A stretch of 64,000 nt of DNA from UMGS1590 sp036303105 (GTDB lineage Bacteria > Bacillota > Peptococcia > Peptococcales > Peptococcaceae), in NCBI GenBank assembly GCA_036303105.1, contig JAXJBF010000019.1, positions 1 to 64,000 of the forward strand, given 5' to 3'. Of this stretch, positions 60,669-64,000 are shown in pieces; the first letter of the stretch is position 1, and the number at the start of each line of letters is the position of its first letter. A model generated the notes under the pieces. That model was not told the origin of the DNA. It saw nothing but the letters and a program-made list of their open reading frames with translations, and searched no databases. The position numbers and the translations under genes were made by a program.

Positions 60669-62135
60669 ATGAGCGGAAAATCAATTCCTACTGAAGTGAA
60701 ATTCGGTATTTCGCCAGCGTATATCATCAATAGTATTATCACGCTGGTGATTATGATTGGCTTTAAGTATGTGGTGCCGGCTGTAGATCCACTGACGCCA
60801 CTGGGCGTTGAGGTCCTTGGCATTTTCCTTGGAACACTATACGGTTGGTTGATTGTTGGTAATGTTGTCTGGCCAAGTATTGTATGTTTGGTCCTGTTGG
60901 GGTTAAGCGACTATACGACGGTTACAGATTCTTTTGCAACTGGCTTTGGGAATAATACGGTATTGTTAATGTTATTTTTCTTCCTTTTTACTAATATTTT
61001 AAATTCTGCCGGTATTATCGAATTCGTTGCTGAATGGATCGCAACCCGGAAGATCGCCTATGGCAGACCATGGATGCTTTCTTTCCTGTTGATGATTGCT
61101 TCCATCGCTTGTTTCTTCATGGTATCTGCAACGGCTGCCTGCTTGGTAATGATTCCGCTGATTTACAGCTTGTCCAATCTTTATGGATTCAAACCAGGTG
61201 ATAAATGGCCAATGCTGATGATGACTGGCCTGGTCTATGTCGGGTCCACCAGTTATCTGATTCTGCCATTTAAATCTCTGCCTCTGATCGTATTCGGTGT
61301 CTATGAAGCCAATACTGGTACTTCAATCGCCCTTGGGCCTTACATGATCGTTATCGCTGCATCGACGGTTGTCGCTTTGGCATTGTTTTTGGCATGGTGC
61401 AAGTTCATCGTCAAACCAGATGTATCCTTTATTACCAATTGTAAAATTGATACATCCAAGAAGATGGTACTGACCAGCTATCAAAAATTTGTTCTCTGGT
61501 ATTTCGTTGTTGTCTTGCTGCTTTTGATCATTCCAAACTTGCTGCCTACTTCCATCCCTGGTGTTCAGGTGCTGAAGGACATCGGCAATGTCGGGATTTT
61601 GGCCATCGCTGTCGTATTCTTTGCTGCTTGCCAATTCAAGGGTGGCATCACATTTAATCAATTGTTCGCACAAAATGTTTCCTGGAACATTATTTTCCTG
61701 CTGGCAGCCGCTATGTCCATTTCCGCGCCATTCACTTCTGAAGACACGGGAATCACTGCTTGGATTGCAAACATCGTTACACCACTTGTCGAAGGCAGAA
61801 GTTCCTTCATGTTCATCGTCATTATCTGCGTCATCTGCTGCATTTTGACGAACGTTGCCAACAACCAGGCTGTTTGTGTGTTGTTCACACCAATCGTTCT
61901 TTCCATCGGTACTGCGCTCGGCGCCAACCTGCCTACACTGATCGCCTGCATGATGGCTGCCTGCAACGTTGGGATGATCACACCTCCTGCCAGCGCAACA
62001 GGTGCTCTGCTCCATGGTGATAAAAAGTGGATTCCTGGGAAAGCTGCCTACACCAACGGGATTGTCTGCAGTCTCTTCAACCTGGTCACCACGATCTTTA
62101 TCATCTATCCTCTTGGTACCTTGTTGTTGTCCTAA
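60669..62135 (+). CDS. DASS/SLC13-type organic anion transporter
   Basis: A 488-residue membrane carrier with about twelve segments, a paralogue of 56667-58121 (NVANNQAVCVLFTPIVLS motif; KYVVPAVDPLTPLGVEVLG start). It lies between enoate reductase copies 2 and 3 on the same strand and shares a 13-mer promoter motif with copy 3, so they are probably coregulated. Likely imports the enoate anion reduced by copy 3 (inference). AAAGGGGTG precedes the ATG. Confidence 0.9.
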   Translation: MSGKSIPTEVKFGISPAYIINSIITLVIMIGFKYVVPAVDPLTPLGVEVLGIFLGTLYGWLIVGNVVWPSIVCLVLLGLSDYTTVTDSFATGFGNNTVLLMLFFFLFTNILNSAGIIEFVAEWIATRKIAYGRPWMLSFLLMIASIACFFMVSATAACLVMIPLIYSLSNLYGFKPGDKWPMLMMTGLVYVGSTSYLILPFKSLPLIVFGVYEANTGTSIALGPYMIVIAASTVVALALFLAWCKFIVKPDVSFITNCKIDTSKKMVLTSYQKFVLWYFVVVLLLLIIPNLLPTSIPGVQVLKDIGNVGILAIAVVFFAACQFKGGITFNQLFAQNVSWNIIFLLAAAMSISAPFTSEDTGITAWIANIVTPLVEGRSSFMFIVIICVICCILTNVANNQAVCVLFTPIVLSIGTALGANLPTLIACMMAACNVGMITPPASATGALLHGDKKWIPGKAAYTNGIVCSLFNLVTTIFIIYPLGTLLLS

Positions 62136-62154
62136 GTCATCATGTTGTAAGCAG

Positions 62155-62196
62155 AATTTATAACAAACCTTGCATTTTCGCACCTTGTTATAAATT
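62155..62196. promoter_or_regulatory. Long LysR-type dyad upstream of enoate reductase copy 3
   Basis: A perfect 12-bp dyad AATTTATAACAA-N18-TTGTTATAAATT. Its half-site matches the dyad at 53339-53366, so the LysR at 52420 could act here too. Confidence 0.6.
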
Positions 62197-62203
62197 TTAC
62201 TGA

Positions 62204-62216
62204 ATAACGCGCTATA
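62204..62216. promoter_or_regulatory. Shared 13-mer upstream of enoate reductase copy 3
   Basis: ATAACGCGCTATA, identical to 60538-60550. It may include the -10 region of a common promoter type. Confidence 0.5.
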
Positions 62217-62302
62217 AAAACGCCGCTTTAGTCAGAATCGGCGTACACGATTATACTAAAAGTATGAAAGAATTTTTGAACAATTAGAAAAGGAGCGATT
62301 TT

Positions 62303-64000
62303 ATGTCGAAACCTGCGTACAAAGAAAAGTATCCTCATCTGTTTGAACCACTGGTGATCAAACGCGGTAAAAATGAAGTGGTCTTCAATAACCGCATTAT
62401 GATGTCTCCTGTTGGGATCGTTGCTACTGGCGGCGGTGCAGACAATGGCCGCATCAATATCTTCGGTGTTGACCACTGGACCGAATTCATCCGCGGTGGT
62501 TTCTCCTCTGTGGCCTTGCCAATGGAAATTCCTGCCGAAGGCGCACACGCTGGTGTATTCAATATGGACGTTGATGATGTCAACTATATGAACATGCATC
62601 TTCTGCAGCGTTCTGTTCATGCGTACAATGGCAAAACCTTTGCAGAACTGATCCACGGCGGCCGCTGCATGGTTGCAAAAAATCTTGAATTAAAAGCTGC
62701 TGCAGATGGCGAATACCAGGGCAAGCCTGTTAAGGGCATGGACCGTGACGACATGGAAGAAGTGCTCCAGCTTTGCCGTGAATTTGCCAGCCAGGCACGC
62801 CGCTCGGGTTTTGATGGGATTATGGTTCACATGGCTCATGGTTGGTTGTTCCACGATTTCCTTTCCCCTATCACCAACACCCGTACCGATGAATTTGGCG
62901 GCTCTGTAGAAAACCGCTGCCGCTTCCCAATCATGGCATTGAAAGCCATCCGCGAAGTCATCGGCGACGACCTGATCATCGAATTGCGCCTCAACGGCAA
63001 CGATGAAATGGAAGGCGGCATTCTTCCTGAAGATGCTGCTCAGCAGGTATTGCTGCTGCAAGATTATGTCGACATGATCCATATCACTTGTGGTACCCGT
63101 GTTGATGTAACCAGCCGTCCAAAGATGCACCCAACCAACTATTTCCCAACTGAACATAACGCTTATGCCAGCGAAATCGTTAAGAACACCCCTGGTGTAA
63201 AGATTCCTATCGGTGTTGTTGGCGCCATCAGCGACCCTGCTCGTGCTGAAGCATTGCTTGCAGATGGCAAGGCTGACTATGTGCTGATGGCACGCGCTGC
63301 CATTGCCGACAACGATTGGGTCAACAAGGTTAAAGAAGGCCGCGAAGACGATATTCGCCCTTGCCTGCGCTGCTGCTACTGCCTTGACCATGGCCGCCGC
63401 AAAGCACGTGTTGCTGGCAAAGAATTGGCTATGGCTGCAGAAGTTAGCTTCGACCGTCGCTGCGTGGTCAACCCTCTGTCTATGCAGGGCATCAGCAAGA
63501 AGATGTTCCCAGCACCAACCAAGAGCAAGAAAATCGCCATCATTGGCGGTGGTGTTGCCGGTATGAACGCAGCACTCAGCGCTGGTGATCGTGGACACGA
63601 CGTCACCATCATTGAAAAGACCGACAAACTCGGCGGTCAGGCACTGCTTTCTGATGGTATGTGGTTCAAAAAAGAAATGAAAGCTTACCATGAATGGCTG
63701 GAACGCCAGGTGAAGAAACATCCTCACATCAAGATTCTGATGGAAACCGAAGCCACACCAGAATTGATTGCCGACATGGATGTGGATGCTGCCATCGTCG
63801 CCGTTGGCGCCGAACAGATTGTTCCACCAATTCCTGGTATTGAGAACGCAACCATGGCCTTCGATGTGTTCGGCAACGAAGACAAGCTTGGCAAGAAAGT
63901 TGTCATCATCGGCGGCGGCGACATCGGTTGTGAATTGTCCATCCATCTGTCCGGCCTTGGTCATGAATGCTCTGTTGTCGAAATGACTCACTTTGTAGCC
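62303..64000 (+). CDS. 2-enoate reductase-like Old Yellow Enzyme family flavoprotein, copy 3, cut by window edge
   Basis: 566 residues are visible; about 100 C-terminal residues lie beyond the edge. FMN barrel, Cys cluster (CLRCCYCLDHGRR then RRC), FAD motif (IAIIGGGVAGMNAA) and NAD(P)H motif (VVIIGGGDIGCELS) are present. It is nearest to copy 1 (MQGxxKKxFPAPT linker shared) but G+C richer. The barrel motif is HMAHGWLFHDFLSP, again with Trp at the usual Tyr position. ATG 62303 has AAAGGAG upstream and lies after the 12-bp dyad and the 13-mer shared with the carrier gene. Confidence 0.9.
   Translation, partial: MSKPAYKEKYPHLFEPLVIKRGKNEVVFNNRIMMSPVGIVATGGGADNGRINIFGVDHWTEFIRGGFSSVALPMEIPAEGAHAGVFNMDVDDVNYMNMHLLQRSVHAYNGKTFAELIHGGRCMVAKNLELKAAADGEYQGKPVKGMDRDDMEEVLQLCREFASQARRSGFDGIMVHMAHGWLFHDFLSPITNTRTDEFGGSVENRCRFPIMALKAIREVIGDDLIIELRLNGNDEMEGGILPEDAAQQVLLLQDYVDMIHITCGTRVDVTSRPKMHPTNYFPTEHNAYASEIVKNTPGVKIPIGVVGAISDPARAEALLADGKADYVLMARAAIADNDWVNKVKEGREDDIRPCLRCCYCLDHGRRKARVAGKELAMAAEVSFDRRCVVNPLSMQGISKKMFPAPTKSKKIAIIGGGVAGMNAALSAGDRGHDVTIIEKTDKLGGQALLSDGMWFKKEMKAYHEWLERQVKKHPHIKILMETEATPELIADMDVDAAIVAVGAEQIVPPIPGIENATMAFDVFGNEDKLGKKVVIIGGGDIGCELSIHLSGLGHECSVVEMTHFVA

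Noticed and set aside
1..64000. tRNA, rRNA, CRISPR arrays, transposases, phage genes, replication origin
   Set aside because: Looked for on both strands; no convincing candidate seen by eye.

Overview
The window reads as a chromosomal segment of a strictly anaerobic, probably Bacillota-type bacterium. The signs are a glycyl radical enzyme with its activase, many ferredoxins and flavoenzymes, a microcompartment shell gene, a Hol-Tox-like type I toxin and a copper-amine-oxidase-like secreted protein. Base composition is near 50% G+C with AT-richer islands. I saw no rRNA, tRNA, CRISPR array, transposase or phage gene, and I do not name a genus. The dominant theme is import of organic anions and their reduction or cleavage: seven DASS/SLC13-like transporters, four TauE/SafE permeases and six LysR regulators sit beside enzyme modules.

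Layout. 1-2.6 kb: edge of a microcompartment locus (acylating aldehyde dehydrogenase, tandem-domain shell protein, MerR regulator). 2.7-7.7 kb: DMT transporter with a small coupled protein, then a DASS transporter with an alkaline-phosphatase-superfamily hydrolase. 7.9-12.2 kb: two related LysR genes around three tandem TauE/SafE permeases. 12.2-13 kb: a predicted stand-alone small RNA. 13.1-17 kb: nitroreductase plus flavodoxin/ferredoxin protein, FMN-binding lipoprotein, an XRE regulator and a type I toxin-antitoxin between two related zinc-ribbon membrane proteins. 17-22 kb: two-component system and FtsX/MacB-like ABC transporter. 22.2-31.8 kb: two tandem copies of a four-gene cassette (AprB-like ferredoxin, AprA/fumarate-reductase-like flavoprotein, DASS transporter, LysR). 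31.9-35.4 kb: TPR/DUF4037/DUF4125 cassette and hemB. 35.5-46.4 kb: a nine-gene operon headed by a glycyl radical enzyme, with a leader that can fold as a terminator/antiterminator switch. 46.4-52.4 kb: acetyltransferase, DUF4405 membrane protein, acidic lipoprotein, a structured non-coding region, a second two-component system and small proteins. 52.4-64 kb: three 2-enoate-reductase-like flavoenzymes interleaved with two LysR genes and two DASS transporters, running off the right edge.

How it fits together (inference). DASS carriers bring different organic anions into the cytoplasm. Local LysR regulators probably sense each one, and soluble flavoenzymes of the AprBA/fumarate-reductase or Old Yellow Enzyme/2-enoate-reductase type reduce it, which would dispose of fermentation electrons. 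The glycyl radical operon is a separate radical cleavage route with its own importers, hydrolases, dehydrogenase and exporter.

Most notable: the glycyl radical operon and its riboswitch-like leader, the duplicated AprBA-like cassette, a small RNA with its own promoter and terminator plus a possible second relative, and three paralogous enoate reductases that all carry Trp where the family usually has a catalytic Tyr.
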